From contig WGCW01000076.1 of the NCBI GenBank assembly GCA_015493585.1, positions 1 to 51,885 of the forward strand: a stretch of 51,885 nucleotides of DNA, read 5' to 3'. Position 1 is the first letter of the stretch; every line of letters starts with the position of its first letter. Positions 42,754-51,008 of the stretch are shown one piece after another. The translations under genes and the position numbers were made by a program. This DNA comes from Acidobacteriota bacterium (GTDB lineage: Bacteria > Acidobacteriota > Thermoanaerobaculia > Thermoanaerobaculales > Sulfomarinibacteraceae). A model generated the notes under the pieces. That model was not told where the DNA came from, searched no databases, and worked only from the letters and a program-made list of their open reading frames with translations.

Positions 42754-44141
42754 GCATGAAGACTCGTTGGCTTGCCGGCATCTCTCTGGCGGCCGTCCTG
42801 GCGCTCGCCGGGTGCAACCGGGAGCGTCCGGCCCAAGTGAGACAGCCACAACAACCTGAACGCCGGTGCACCGTGTGGCTCCGGGGCGCGGAGCTCCCTG
42901 GCGAAGCGTTCGGTGAATTGGCCCGGCTCGGTGTCGACGAGGTCGTGCTCGATGCGGGTTCGGCCGATCTTGGAGCCGGAGTTCCCGTGATGCGAGCCGA
43001 GGCGCACCCCGGAGGCATCCCGGCCGGGATCCCATTCGGTGCGCTCGTCCACCTCGTGCGGCCCCCACACAAGGGCATCGGCGGTCTTGCAAGACCGGTG
43101 TGGGCGGGGTTGAAGGGGGCGTGGCCGGAGATCGTCCACGCTCACGAGCTGCTGCTCGATCTGGCCAGGATCCCGGCAGGGGCCTCCGAGTTCGTGGCGG
43201 GACTCTCCCGGGCGGCGCACGTGCCGGTCATCCCGGTGTTGAGCCAGAGGCAGGCGGCGAGTGAGCCCGGGCAGCAGCTTGCCAAAGCGGCTGGCGGCTG
43301 CGTCGTGCTGCTGGCCGGAAATCTCGCCTCATTCCGTCCCGGTTTGAAGAGCGAAAACACGGCGTTTGCCGAGCAACTTGCACCGCTGAGCGGCATCGGG
43401 GTGCGGCCCCGCGCGGCGATTGTGCTGACACCAGCCGTCAGTCCCGACCCGGGTGTGTGGCCGGACGATGTCGAACCGTTGAGCCATCCGGCGGCCGCCG
43501 GTCTCTCCACACCTCAGGATTTCGATTGGGGGTTCCGGTTGAAGCGTTCCATGACGTGGAGTGGAAAGACGTGGAAGCGCGGAGACACGATCGAAGCAAG
43601 CTGGATCGATGCGAGCCAGCTCAACGCCGATCTGCACGAGCTCACCAATATGGCGCTTCCAGCGATTGGGGGGTGGGACCTTGTGGGAGTGCCATCGAAG
43701 GAAGTGGCGATGGGGATCGGTCTGAACACCCTCAAGGCGTACCTGAAGGGGGAAGGACCGGAGCCTGAGATAGCTGTGAACGCCGACCGGTCGGGACGGC
43801 GCGTTCGTGTCACGTTGACGAATCCCACGCCGTTCTGCTCGACACTGAGCTCCTTCGGCAACTGGGTCGAGATTGCAGTCACGAGGGGCTCACTGACTGC
43901 CTCACGGAAGGGATCATTTGACCGGTTGGCCCTCGGACGCCGCCAAGACGGTACGTGGCAGATGGTTTCTGGTGGAGCCAATGCAGTCCGGTTCTTCGAT
44001 GCCTACGTCGCACCAGGTGAGGACGTCCGTTCAGGCTGGGTGCTGTTGCCATCACGGCGAGCCGCGGTCACCGTCCGTTGGCACGTGCTTCTCAGCACCG
44101 GTGAGACCCTTTCTGGGCAGCGCGTCACACCAGCGCGCTGA
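42750..44141 (+). CDS. Lipoprotein of unknown function
   Basis: 463 residues from ATG 42750, overlapping the kinase stop; ATG 42756 is an alternative. The lipobox is LALAGC, so the mature protein is lipid-anchored. The next region (VWLRGAELPGEAFGELARLGVDEVVLDAGS, VHAHELLLDLARIPAGASEFVAGLSRAAHVPVIPVL) has alternating strands and helices, suggesting a barrel-like fold. The C-terminal part (about 330-460) is beta-rich (VRVTLTNPTPFCSTLSSFGNWVEIAV). I do not recognise the family. Coupling to the kinase suggests it serves the same signalling path, for example as a ligand-binding partner, which is inference. Its end overlaps the convergent gene by 17 bases. Confidence 0.65.
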   Translation: MSMKTRWLAGISLAAVLALAGCNRERPAQVRQPQQPERRCTVWLRGAELPGEAFGELARLGVDEVVLDAGSADLGAGVPVMRAEAHPGGIPAGIPFGALVHLVRPPHKGIGGLARPVWAGLKGAWPEIVHAHELLLDLARIPAGASEFVAGLSRAAHVPVIPVLSQRQAASEPGQQLAKAAGGCVVLLAGNLASFRPGLKSENTAFAEQLAPLSGIGVRPRAAIVLTPAVSPDPGVWPDDVEPLSHPAAAGLSTPQDFDWGFRLKRSMTWSGKTWKRGDTIEASWIDASQLNADLHELTNMALPAIGGWDLVGVPSKEVAMGIGLNTLKAYLKGEGPEPEIAVNADRSGRRVRVTLTNPTPFCSTLSSFGNWVEIAVTRGSLTASRKGSFDRLALGRRQDGTWQMVSGGANAVRFFDAYVAPGEDVRSGWVLLPSRRAAVTVRWHVLLSTGETLSGQRVTPAR

Positions 44142-45207
44142 AGACGAGAGAGAGCAGGGCGAGGGCCGTCAAGGCGAGCAATGTCCCCCAGACCCACCTG
44201 TTTCCAAAGTTGAGCGTGTATCCGATCCCGAACCGCTTTTCGACAAACACTGCCGGATCATCGGGATTGACGTAGAACAGCCCGAGCGTCCAGAACCGGT
44301 CCTCACTCCGGTCGCCCTCGGGCCTCTCTTCCACTTGGCCCGTCAGGTGTGACCCCCCCTGCCCGGCCCGGATGAGCAGCACCACGACGATGATCATCCC
44401 GATGGTGCTTGCGGCGACGATGAGCTGAGCGGTGAGGGCCGGATTGTGCAGCCCAATCACCGGCGAAATGCCGATCCAGGCGGTGATGGCGGCGATCATC
44501 AGCTCCGCTCCGAGAATGGTCGCCAGGATCAACCTGCGAAAGCTGCGCTCGGCGGCACCCTCGCGGCCGGCGGCGTGAACGCGGCGCGACCACCGCACGA
44601 TGTCGATGCTGACCAGCAACAGGAAGAGGCAGACCGCCGCTCCAAGACCAAGGACGCTGAACACGCCCCACGCAGACCGGCTGGCCCATCCATTGGGCTG
44701 TCCGGCGATGTTCCAGTGGATCGGGAATCGTGCGGGGATGCGTTGCCAGTGCGCGCCAAGCCATGCTCCGGCGGCGGCCAACAGGATGAACGGTGAGGCC
44801 TGCGCTGGCCATCCTCCTGGGAACCGGTCCCGATGCGGAGCGAGCACCGCCTCCCGTTCCGGATCGGGCACGGCAGCGTGTGGGAGCACGCGGCGACGAG
44901 CATCGAGGAATGCGCCGATACCGGCGGCAAGAACGGTGACCATTGGGATCCACACACGATCCGGCCGGTCCAGCCCCGGAATCCAGAGCGTCTCGGCGAG
45001 GCTGAGCACGGCACCGGCGATGACGATCGCCCGATACCGCCGGACGGTGGCTTTCCCCCCGGGGGTCCGGCGCAGGGCTGGGTCGACCGTCACGGCGAAG
45101 AAGAGACTGGGCCGGGTGATCGACGGCATGAGGCCGAACAGGATCGCCACAACGAGTATCTCGAGGACGGCCGGCCCCTGGATGGCGAACCACGTGGACG
45201 TGTTCAT
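44125..45207 (-). CDS. Membrane protein with DUF1648 and DUF5808-like segments
   Basis: 360 residues from ATG 45205-45207 (GGAGGAGAG upstream), overlapping the hydrolase stop. About eight hydrophobic segments. The central RFPIHWNIAGQPNGWASRSAWGVF is the DUF1648 signature (FP.HWN..G.P). The C-terminal DRFWTLGLFYVNPDDPAVFVEKRFGIGYTLNFGNRWVW matches DUF5808. These domains commonly occur together in GntR-linked operons related to bacilli SdpI/YhcA-like immunity proteins. A protective or signalling role in the membrane is possible. No catalytic residues seen. Confidence 0.78.
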   Translation of the reverse strand: MNTSTWFAIQGPAVLEILVVAILFGLMPSITRPSLFFAVTVDPALRRTPGGKATVRRYRAIVIAGAVLSLAETLWIPGLDRPDRVWIPMVTVLAAGIGAFLDARRRVLPHAAVPDPEREAVLAPHRDRFPGGWPAQASPFILLAAAGAWLGAHWQRIPARFPIHWNIAGQPNGWASRSAWGVFSVLGLGAAVCLFLLLVSIDIVRWSRRVHAAGREGAAERSFRRLILATILGAELMIAAITAWIGISPVIGLHNPALTAQLIVAASTIGMIIVVVLLIRAGQGGSHLTGQVEERPEGDRSEDRFWTLGLFYVNPDDPAVFVEKRFGIGYTLNFGNRWVWGTLLALTALALLSLVFSALV

Positions 45208-46547
45208 TGCTCTCCTCCAGCATGCTCCTGGATCCACGTGGCGATGTCGCCGATGACCTGCCCGTCGACGTGACCAGGTTTGGAGTACTCCTCGGGCGAC
45301 GACGGCCCGTGTCCCGCCATGAAGAGATGGTTGAGCTCCGGGTAGAGCTTGAACGTGACGTTCGGGTGGCCGTTGAGCGCCTGCTTCCAGAGTCTGAAAT
45401 CGGCTTGTGTCACCTGGTAGTCCCGGCCCCCCTGGAGGATCAGCATCGGGATGTGCAACCCCGCGGCGACCCGGTCCGGGTGGTACCGGCGCAGGAAGAG
45501 CCAGTACGATCCGGGGGTCTTTGCACCGAAGACGTTGATCGTGTCACCGGCGCGCAGCTTGGGGTCGTCGATCTTTGCCTTGATCGCCCGGGCCTCGGCG
45601 ATCTGATGCTCCTCGGCGGGTGAGAGCGAGTGATCCAGCCTAGCGAGGTAGAGCACCTGGCTGACGATCAGGTCTTGGAGCGGACGCACGCTCCCCGCCA
45701 TGATGATGAGGCCGGCAACCTGGGGGTCATTCTTCGCGATTCGTGGTGCCGCCATCCCTCCGAGGCTGTGGCCAAGGACGAAGATCTCATGACGATCGAT
45801 GTGCCGGGTGTGAGCGAGGAGAGTAACTGCAGCGCGCGCATCGTCGATGGTTTCATCGTCAAGTGTGAACGGGTGCAGCTTGGCACAGGCGACCGGATAC
45901 TGCTTCGTCCGCTTCTCATAGCGCAAAACGGCGATGCCTTTCTGAGCGAGCCCCCAGGCGAGGTCGCGGAAGATCTTGTTCGGCCCGATCGTTTCATCCT
46001 GGTCCTGCGGTCCCGAGCCGGCGACCAGCACGACGGCAGGAAACGGTCCCTGGCCGGGTGGAAGTGTCAACGTGCCGGGCAGTTTCCACGGCGCCCGGCC
46101 GACCGTCACGGCGCGTTCGATCAACCCCGCCGGAAGGACGGCTGCCCGCTTTGGATGCCTTGGGGCGTGTGGCACGAAGAAGAGGCCCGAAACCTTGCCA
46201 GAGCTTCCATACACCACCTTCGCATCGAGGTGGGCATGGGCAAACGCGCAATCCACGAGAACGATCCGGTACCTGCCGGCATGCGTCAGCGTGGCGTCTC
46301 CAGTCGAGCGGAAGGCGCCGGCCTGAGCCTGGATCTGAGCCCACACCTGTGCGAGCTTTGCCGGGGGCAGAGCTGAGCGCATCCTGGCGTCGAACTGGGC
46401 GGTGACGGCATGCATGCGGCCGGCTGCGAGATCACCCACCAGAGCCTTCGCACGGACGGTCAGCGCGCCATGGGCCGATGGGGCGGCAGCGACCACGCTG
46501 GCGGTGATCAGCATGACGATGACGACGGAGAACAAGGTCTTTCTCAT
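45204..46547 (-). CDS. Exported alpha/beta hydrolase
   Basis: 447 residues from ATG 46545-46547 (AAGGAGC upstream). A signal peptide (MRKTLFSVVIVMLITASVVAAAPSAHG) is followed by a DUF3887-like region (about 30-130). The hydrolase domain follows: nucleophile in GHSLGG, acid probably in LQGGRDYQV and histidine in ELNHLF; the oxyanion region is VLVAGSGPQDQDETIG. The layout matches exported dienelactone-hydrolase-like esterases. The substrate is not predictable. The start overlaps the gntR stop and its own stop overlaps the DUF1648 gene, making a three-gene coupled operon. Confidence 0.86.
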   Translation of the reverse strand: MRKTLFSVVIVMLITASVVAAAPSAHGALTVRAKALVGDLAAGRMHAVTAQFDARMRSALPPAKLAQVWAQIQAQAGAFRSTGDATLTHAGRYRIVLVDCAFAHAHLDAKVVYGSSGKVSGLFFVPHAPRHPKRAAVLPAGLIERAVTVGRAPWKLPGTLTLPPGQGPFPAVVLVAGSGPQDQDETIGPNKIFRDLAWGLAQKGIAVLRYEKRTKQYPVACAKLHPFTLDDETIDDARAAVTLLAHTRHIDRHEIFVLGHSLGGMAAPRIAKNDPQVAGLIIMAGSVRPLQDLIVSQVLYLARLDHSLSPAEEHQIAEARAIKAKIDDPKLRAGDTINVFGAKTPGSYWLFLRRYHPDRVAAGLHIPMLILQGGRDYQVTQADFRLWKQALNGHPNVTFKLYPELNHLFMAGHGPSSPEEYSKPGHVDGQVIGDIATWIQEHAGGEQ

Positions 46548-46966
46548 GATTTCGTGCTCCTTTCCTCGGAACTTTGATCGATAGCGCCGGCCGCCTTTCG
46601 CAGAGCGGCGGCCAGTTGCCGGGCGTTGAGCCCTTGGGTCAACGCCTCGGCGATCAGCTCGTTGAGACGGCGGATCCAACGCTCCTGCGCGTCCGCGCTG
46701 GGGGAGGGAACGGCCCGGTCGAGCACGGTCGCCCCGCGGCGCCGGCGCAGCTCGATCCATCCCTCGTCGGCGAGGAGCCGGTAGGCCTCCGCGACGGTGT
46801 TGCGGTGCACGCCGAGATCCATCGCGAGCTCACGGATCGTTGGGAGGCGGTGCCCGGGCGGGAGCTTCCCCTCGACGAGGAGGATTCTGAGGCCCCGGGC
46901 GATCTGGCGGTAGACCGGTACCGGAGAGGTGAGGTCAACGGCGAGAGTGGGTGGTGCGTCAGTCAT
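46544..46966 (-). CDS. GntR family transcriptional regulator, YtrA type
   Basis: 140 residues from ATG 46964-46966. The winged helix occupies about 10-80 (PVYRQIARGLRILLVEGKLPPGHRLPTIRELAMDLGVHRNTVAEAYRLLADEGWIELRRRRGATV), with a short helical tail. The frame extends upstream, but the promoter at 46985-47013 and the operator lie in that extension, which supports the short start. With transcription starting near 46978 the leader is only about 12 bases and has no Shine-Dalgarno. First gene of the operon with the hydrolase and DUF1648 protein; likely autorepressor. Confidence 0.87.
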   Translation of the reverse strand: MTDAPPTLAVDLTSPVPVYRQIARGLRILLVEGKLPPGHRLPTIRELAMDLGVHRNTVAEAYRLLADEGWIELRRRRGATVLDRAVPSPSADAQERWIRRLNELIAEALTQGLNARQLAAALRKAAGAIDQSSEERSTKS

Positions 46967-47013
46967 TGTCCATTGTCCGCAGACAATATACATTGTCCGT
47001 TTCGCCGTGTCAA
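46964..47013 (-). promoter_or_regulatory. Promoter with GntR operator over the -10
   Basis: On the minus strand TTGACA (47013-47008), a 17-base spacer and TATATT (46990-46985). The palindrome GACAATATACATTGTC (plus strand 46982-46997) covers the -10. Two further ATTGTCC direct copies lie at 46965-46979, between promoter and start codon. Spacing and symmetry fit autorepression by the GntR protein encoded next. Confidence 0.72.
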
Positions 47014-47199
47014 CCCCCCCTGAGTATTCGGACCAATGCCGCGTTGGACAACTGAGCCAAGAGCTTCGGTGCAGGCCCCATGCGCAGCACGGAGCCATGA
47101 AATGCGCGAGGCCGTTTCAGCGGGCAGGAAGATCCAGAAAGGGGGGCTTGGGAGCAAGGCGAGATGCCGCTATTTCATGGACGGAAGATGCTGAGCTGT

Positions 47200-47421
47200 G
47201 AGGTTGTTGCGCTGTGCGGAACCCGTGTGATCCAGCGGATACGGCCACGATCGAAGCACGTTCACCCCAACGCCAAGGCAACCGGTCGCGGGGAGAGCGC
47301 CCGAGGGAGCGCGGACTTCAGTCCGCATCGTACGCTCAACGCGTTCTGGTACAAAAAGATGCGGACTGAAGTCCGCGCTCCAAGGCTGCCTCCGGCCGAC
47401 GGCGCACAGCGCAACAATCTC
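47200..47421. repeat. Nested REP-like palindrome
   Basis: The inner pair is a perfect 23-bp inverted repeat (47306-47328 and 47359-47381; core GCGGACTTCAGTCCGC) with a 30-base loop, and each arm is itself palindromic. The outer pair, 47200-47218 and 47403-47421 (TTGTTGCGCTGTGCG), is a 19-bp inverted repeat with one mismatch. The remaining roughly 500 bases between the gntR promoter and surE hold no gene. The core is of the type spread by REP-associated tyrosine transposases, but none is present here. Confidence 0.8.
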
Positions 47422-47470
47422 GCTGTGAGGTGGGCTCCCGCCCGGGCTTCGGATCTGGGATAATCCCCGC

Positions 47471-48256
47471 ATGCATGAACGTGCGCGCATTCTCATCACC
47501 AACGACGATGGCTACACGTCCCAGGGGATTCAGGTTCTTGCCGAGGCGTTGAAGAAACTCGGCGAGATCTGGATCGTCGCGCCGAACCGGGAACAGTCGG
47601 CCGTCTCCCATGCTCTGACGTTGCACCGGCCGCTCCGCATCGAACGCCTGGGAACGCGGCGTTTCGCGGTCGACGGCACACCGACCGACTGCGTGACGCT
47701 GGCGGTCAGCTCGTTGATGAAGGACACTCCCCCCGATCTGGTCGTCTCGGGCATCAACTTCGGCCTCAACATGGGTGTCGATGTGCATTACTCGGGGACC
47801 GTTTCGGCGGCGTTCGAAGGCGTGATCCTCGGATCGCCCGGCATCGCGGTCTCGCAGCAGCTCGGTAAGGGGTTCTCCTACGATCATGCCGCCTCCTTCG
47901 CGCGCGAGATTGCCACCTGGGTGTTGGAGAACGGGCTGCCTCCGAGCACGTTGCTCAACATCAACTGCCCGATTGGGCGCCCGAGAGGGGTGCGGCTGAC
48001 GCGGTTGGGAAGCCGGCGCTACACGGAAGGTGTCATCGCACAGCGGGATCCGCGCGGACGGCGCATCTACTGGATCGGCGGTGGAGAGCCGTTGTGGGAT
48101 CCGATCCCGGGCACCGACTTCCCAACGCTGCACGAGGGGTACATCTCCGTCACTCCGCTGCACCTTGACATGACCGCGGCCTCGTTCCTGTCGGATCTTC
48201 GCGTGGATCCGCCGGCGTGGGTGTCGTGGGAGCCAAAACATGCCTCGCGGGTTTGA
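47471..48256 (+). CDS. surE: 5'/3'-nucleotidase SurE
   Basis: 261 residues. Dephosphorylates nucleoside monophosphates, usually in stationary phase or stress. The family's metal site is visible: ITNDDGY (Asp-Asp), APNREQSAVSHALT (Ser) and VVSGINFGLNMG (Asn). VHYSGTVSAAFEG is also conserved. The start ATG 47471 has no Shine-Dalgarno and lies 6 bases after GATAAT (47459-47464), so a leaderless mRNA is likely. It overlaps pcm by 17 bases; this surE-pcm pairing is common. Confidence 0.96.
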   Translation: MHERARILITNDDGYTSQGIQVLAEALKKLGEIWIVAPNREQSAVSHALTLHRPLRIERLGTRRFAVDGTPTDCVTLAVSSLMKDTPPDLVVSGINFGLNMGVDVHYSGTVSAAFEGVILGSPGIAVSQQLGKGFSYDHAASFAREIATWVLENGLPPSTLLNINCPIGRPRGVRLTRLGSRRYTEGVIAQRDPRGRRIYWIGGGEPLWDPIPGTDFPTLHEGYISVTPLHLDMTAASFLSDLRVDPPAWVSWEPKHASRV

Positions 48257-48896
48257 GTACCAGCGCCAGAGAATGGTCGAGGCACTGCGAAGCTCCGGCA
48301 TCACGGATACCGCTGTGCTCGAGGCGATGGCTGCCGTTCCACGGCACCTCTTTGTCCCGGCCCAGTGGCGGCATCAGGCGTACGCCGAGGATATTTCGAT
48401 CAACATCGGTCAGGGCCAGACGATCTCCCAGCCACGGGTCGTGGCGGCAATGACGCAGGCGGCGGCCGTGGGACCGGAATCGCGGGTGTTGGAGGTTGGG
48501 ACCGGTTCGGGGTACCAGGCCGCTATCCTGGCGGCGATCGCACGCTTCGTCTTTTCGGTGGAGAGAATCCCGGAGCTGGCACGCGAAGCGAAGAAGCGTC
48601 TCGATGCGTTCGGTGTTTCCAACGTCAGCATCAAAGTGATGGATGGCACCCTGGGATGGCGGGCTCAGGCACCGTACGACGCTATTGTGGTCACAGCCGG
48701 AGCCCCGGAGGTTCCCGCTCCGCTGGTTGAGCAGCTGGCCGACGGTGGACGGCTGGTGGTCCCCGTTGGTCCGCTCGACCATCAGGTATTGACCATCGTC
48801 GAACGGCGGGGCCGGCGCACGCGGCGGCGCGTCCTGCAGGAGGCGTGCTTCGTTCCCCTGATCGGGAGGAGCGGGTGGAAGGAGGAACGCCGGTGA
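48240..48896 (+). CDS. pcm: Protein-L-isoaspartate O-methyltransferase
   Basis: 218 residues. Uses S-adenosylmethionine to repair isoaspartyl residues in aged proteins. Has VPRHLFVP, the substrate loop GQGQTISQP, the SAM-binding motif VLEVGTGSGYQAAIL, the acidic residue in VERIPELA, and VTAGAPEVPAPLVEQLADGGRLVVPVG. The start lies inside surE, and its stop overlaps yqaA (GTGA). The family's usual length and motif order are kept. Confidence 0.96.
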   Translation: MPRGFEYQRQRMVEALRSSGITDTAVLEAMAAVPRHLFVPAQWRHQAYAEDISINIGQGQTISQPRVVAAMTQAAAVGPESRVLEVGTGSGYQAAILAAIARFVFSVERIPELAREAKKRLDAFGVSNVSIKVMDGTLGWRAQAPYDAIVVTAGAPEVPAPLVEQLADGGRLVVPVGPLDHQVLTIVERRGRRTRRRVLQEACFVPLIGRSGWKEERR

Positions 48897-49510
48897 AGGA
48901 GAAGCTTTTCGCCTGGATCAACGCGATCGCGGCGTCTCCCCATCCGGGCTGGTACCTGTTTGCGTTGGCGTTTGCCGAAGCGTCGTTCTTTCCGGTTCCT
49001 CCAGATACTTTGCTCATCACGTTGGGGGTGGTCAATCCCGAACGGGCTCTGTGGTACGCGCTCGTGTGCACCGTCGGGAGTGTGACGGGCGCGTCGCTCG
49101 GCTACACGATCGGTCTCTACGGCGGGCGGCCGATCCTGTACCGGCTGTTCAACCAGGCGAAGGTGGCCGCCGTCGAGCGGCTCTATGACCGGTACAACGC
49201 GTGGGCGACCGGCATCGCGGGGCTAACGCCGATCCCGTACAAGGTCTTCACGATCGGCGGGGGCGCTTTTAAGATCAACTTCCGGGTTTTCATGATCGCC
49301 TCGGTCGTGTCGCGCGGGTTCCGTTTCATTGTTGAGGGGGTCCTCCTCTATTTCTTTGGCGCGAGGATCAAGGACTTCCTCTATACCCAATTTAACTGGC
49401 TCTCGATCGGGCTGGTGGTCCTCGGTATTGCCGGCTTCTGGGCCGTGCACCACATCGGAAAGCAGGCGCACCGCCGCCAACAGCAGGAGGACAAGGACCA
49501 TGACGAATGA
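48893..49510 (+). CDS. YqaA/DedA-family membrane protein
   Basis: 205 residues from GTG 48893, chosen for AAGGAGG upstream and overlap with the pcm stop. It has the VTT (SNARE-associated) domain pattern: FAEASFFPVPPDTLLITLGVVNP, GSVTGASLGYTIGLYGG, ATGIAGLTPIPYKVFTIGGGAFKINFRVFMIASVVSRGFRFIVEG. About five hydrophobic segments and a basic C-terminal tail. Related DedA proteins flip lipids and support membrane potential. No DNA or enzyme motif. Member of the surE-pcm-yqaA-acyP operon. Confidence 0.87.
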   Translation: MKEKLFAWINAIAASPHPGWYLFALAFAEASFFPVPPDTLLITLGVVNPERALWYALVCTVGSVTGASLGYTIGLYGGRPILYRLFNQAKVAAVERLYDRYNAWATGIAGLTPIPYKVFTIGGGAFKINFRVFMIASVVSRGFRFIVEGVLLYFFGARIKDFLYTQFNWLSIGLVVLGIAGFWAVHHIGKQAHRRQQQEDKDHDE

Positions 49511-49796
49511 GGCCGTTCGCGGCCGCCGGTACATCGTCCGGGGCCGGGTGCAGGGTGTTGGGTTCCGGGCCTTCGTCTGGCGGGCAGCGGCGGAGCTGGG
49601 GCTGCGCGGATGGGTCCGCAACAAACTGGATGGGAGCGTTGAAGTCGTCGCGTGGGCATCCCCACGCTCGCATGATCGTCTCGAAGCGTTGCTGAGAAGA
49701 GGCCCAAGCTGGGCGCGGGTTGATTCGATCGAGGTGGACGATGCTCCCGTTGGCGAGATCCCCGCCGGCTTCGGTATTGAGCACGACCGATGGTGA
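49500..49796 (+). CDS. acyP: Acylphosphatase
   Basis: 98 residues from ATG 49500 with CAGGAGGACAAGG upstream. Hydrolyses acyl phosphates such as acetyl and carbamoyl phosphate. The catalytic Arg and Asn are present in GRVQGVGFRAFVWR and RGWVRNKLDGSVEV. It overlaps yqaA by 11 bases and the next gene by 7. Short, complete, ordinary member of the family. Confidence 0.94.
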   Translation: MTNEAVRGRRYIVRGRVQGVGFRAFVWRAAAELGLRGWVRNKLDGSVEVVAWASPRSHDRLEALLRRGPSWARVDSIEVDDAPVGEIPAGFGIEHDRW

Positions 49797-50926
49797 CAAT
49801 CCTCGGGTCACCGGGCGAGCTGCGTCGTACGGCGATCGAGAACACGCTCGCGCGTGGACGTGTTGCCGGGGAACCGGAACCCTCGTGGGTTGCCGTCGAG
49901 GGGCCGGATGCGCGTTGGCTCAGGCAGCTCTTTCTCCAAACGGTGAGCTCCCGGCAGAGGGGTATCGCCGCTGTCGCAAGCGATCAGGGTCTCGAGGCGG
50001 CGCTCAGGGCCGGGGTGGGTGGCGCCGTCTGGCTTCCTCCGTCAACGGCGCGGATGACGGAGGCGCTGCGGGCAGCAGCCTCAGGACCCGCACATTCCGA
50101 GGTGTACAGCGTGGAAGCCGGAACAGCGCTGCTCGAGATGCGTGGTGGTGGGTCCTGGCTGGCGGTCACTTTTGCCCATCTCGCAGCGTGGCGCCATCAG
50201 CTCGGGGTGGTCCATCTCGAACGGCTCTTGACCAGGCTCGCGGAGAGGATCGGGGTCCGTTTCGTGCTGGTGGAAGGGCCGGTACTCTTTCTTGAGGGAT
50301 GCGGCGACGACGATGCCGTTGCACAGTGGGAAGCCCTGAGCTCAAATGAGCCGTTGTGCCCGTGGGATGGGCTTCGTGTGGCCGGTACCGGGTCATGGCG
50401 TTCAGGTGAGATTGGTGATGCTGTCCACGCCTTCCTTGCCTCCCGGGCCGGTCAGTCAGCCGCTCAGGGCTTCCGGGCCGGTCCTCTTCCGGTTTTCGAG
50501 CTTCCTTCGGGACGGCAGGCCGGCTGGTGGCGGCCCGGTGGATGGGACACCGGCCGGGCCGTTCCAGATTCCGGCTGGATCGCGACCGGACCGGAGGCCG
50601 GAGATGATGGACGGTTCGCATGGACCGTGAGGGCGGCTGGAGAGCGGCTGAGTACGGTCCCGGAAGTAACTGGGGTTGCAGATGTCGAGGCGGTTGACCC
50701 GGTCCGTGCCGTGCGCATGCCGGGCTGGACGACGGCTGATCTTCGTGCCGGCACACCGGGCGGGCTGCTGCTCGAACGGCTCGTCAAAGCGGCAAACGCA
50801 CGCGGCCTGCCGCTGTGGGTGCCCAACGTGACAGACGATGCCCTTCGCCGCCTTTTGCAAGTCGGCGGCAAGGTATGGATCGATGGTCCGGCCGTCCCCC
50901 TGGTGGGGAGATCGCGCGCTAGGTGA
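49790..50926 (+). CDS. Protein of unknown function
   Basis: 378 residues from ATG 49790, inside the end of acyP, so probably translated by coupling. No signal peptide or membrane segment is clear. The first third (VTILGSPGELRRTAIENTLARGRVAGEPEPSWVAVEGPDARWLRQLFLQ) looks like an alpha/beta domain. The middle (HLERLLTRLAERIGVRFVLVEGPVLFLEGCGDDDAVAQWEALSSNEPLCPWDGLRVAG) and the end (GGLLLERLVKAANARGLPLWVPNVTDDALRRLLQVGGKVWIDGPAV) alternate strands and helices. I do not recognise a family, and no catalytic motif stands out. Third-position GC is high like its neighbours, which supports a real gene. Confidence 0.7.
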   Translation: MVTILGSPGELRRTAIENTLARGRVAGEPEPSWVAVEGPDARWLRQLFLQTVSSRQRGIAAVASDQGLEAALRAGVGGAVWLPPSTARMTEALRAAASGPAHSEVYSVEAGTALLEMRGGGSWLAVTFAHLAAWRHQLGVVHLERLLTRLAERIGVRFVLVEGPVLFLEGCGDDDAVAQWEALSSNEPLCPWDGLRVAGTGSWRSGEIGDAVHAFLASRAGQSAAQGFRAGPLPVFELPSGRQAGWWRPGGWDTGRAVPDSGWIATGPEAGDDGRFAWTVRAAGERLSTVPEVTGVADVEAVDPVRAVRMPGWTTADLRAGTPGGLLLERLVKAANARGLPLWVPNVTDDALRRLLQVGGKVWIDGPAVPLVGRSRAR

Positions 50927-51008
50927 GCCTCACAGCGTCGTGAACTTTTTGTGTGGCTCGTGCGTTAGCCTTGACAGCGTGTGAGCGAGCGCGAAGGAGG
51001 TTTTTATA

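Noticed and set aside
47095-47180. CCATGAAAT / ATTTCATGG inverted pair before surE
   Set aside because: Perfect but only 9 bp with a 68-base gap; could arise by chance in a 500-base gap.
50971-50976. TTGACA as promoter of the small lipoprotein gene
   Set aside because: No -10-like hexamer at 16-18 bases; that position is the Shine-Dalgarno AAGGAGG.
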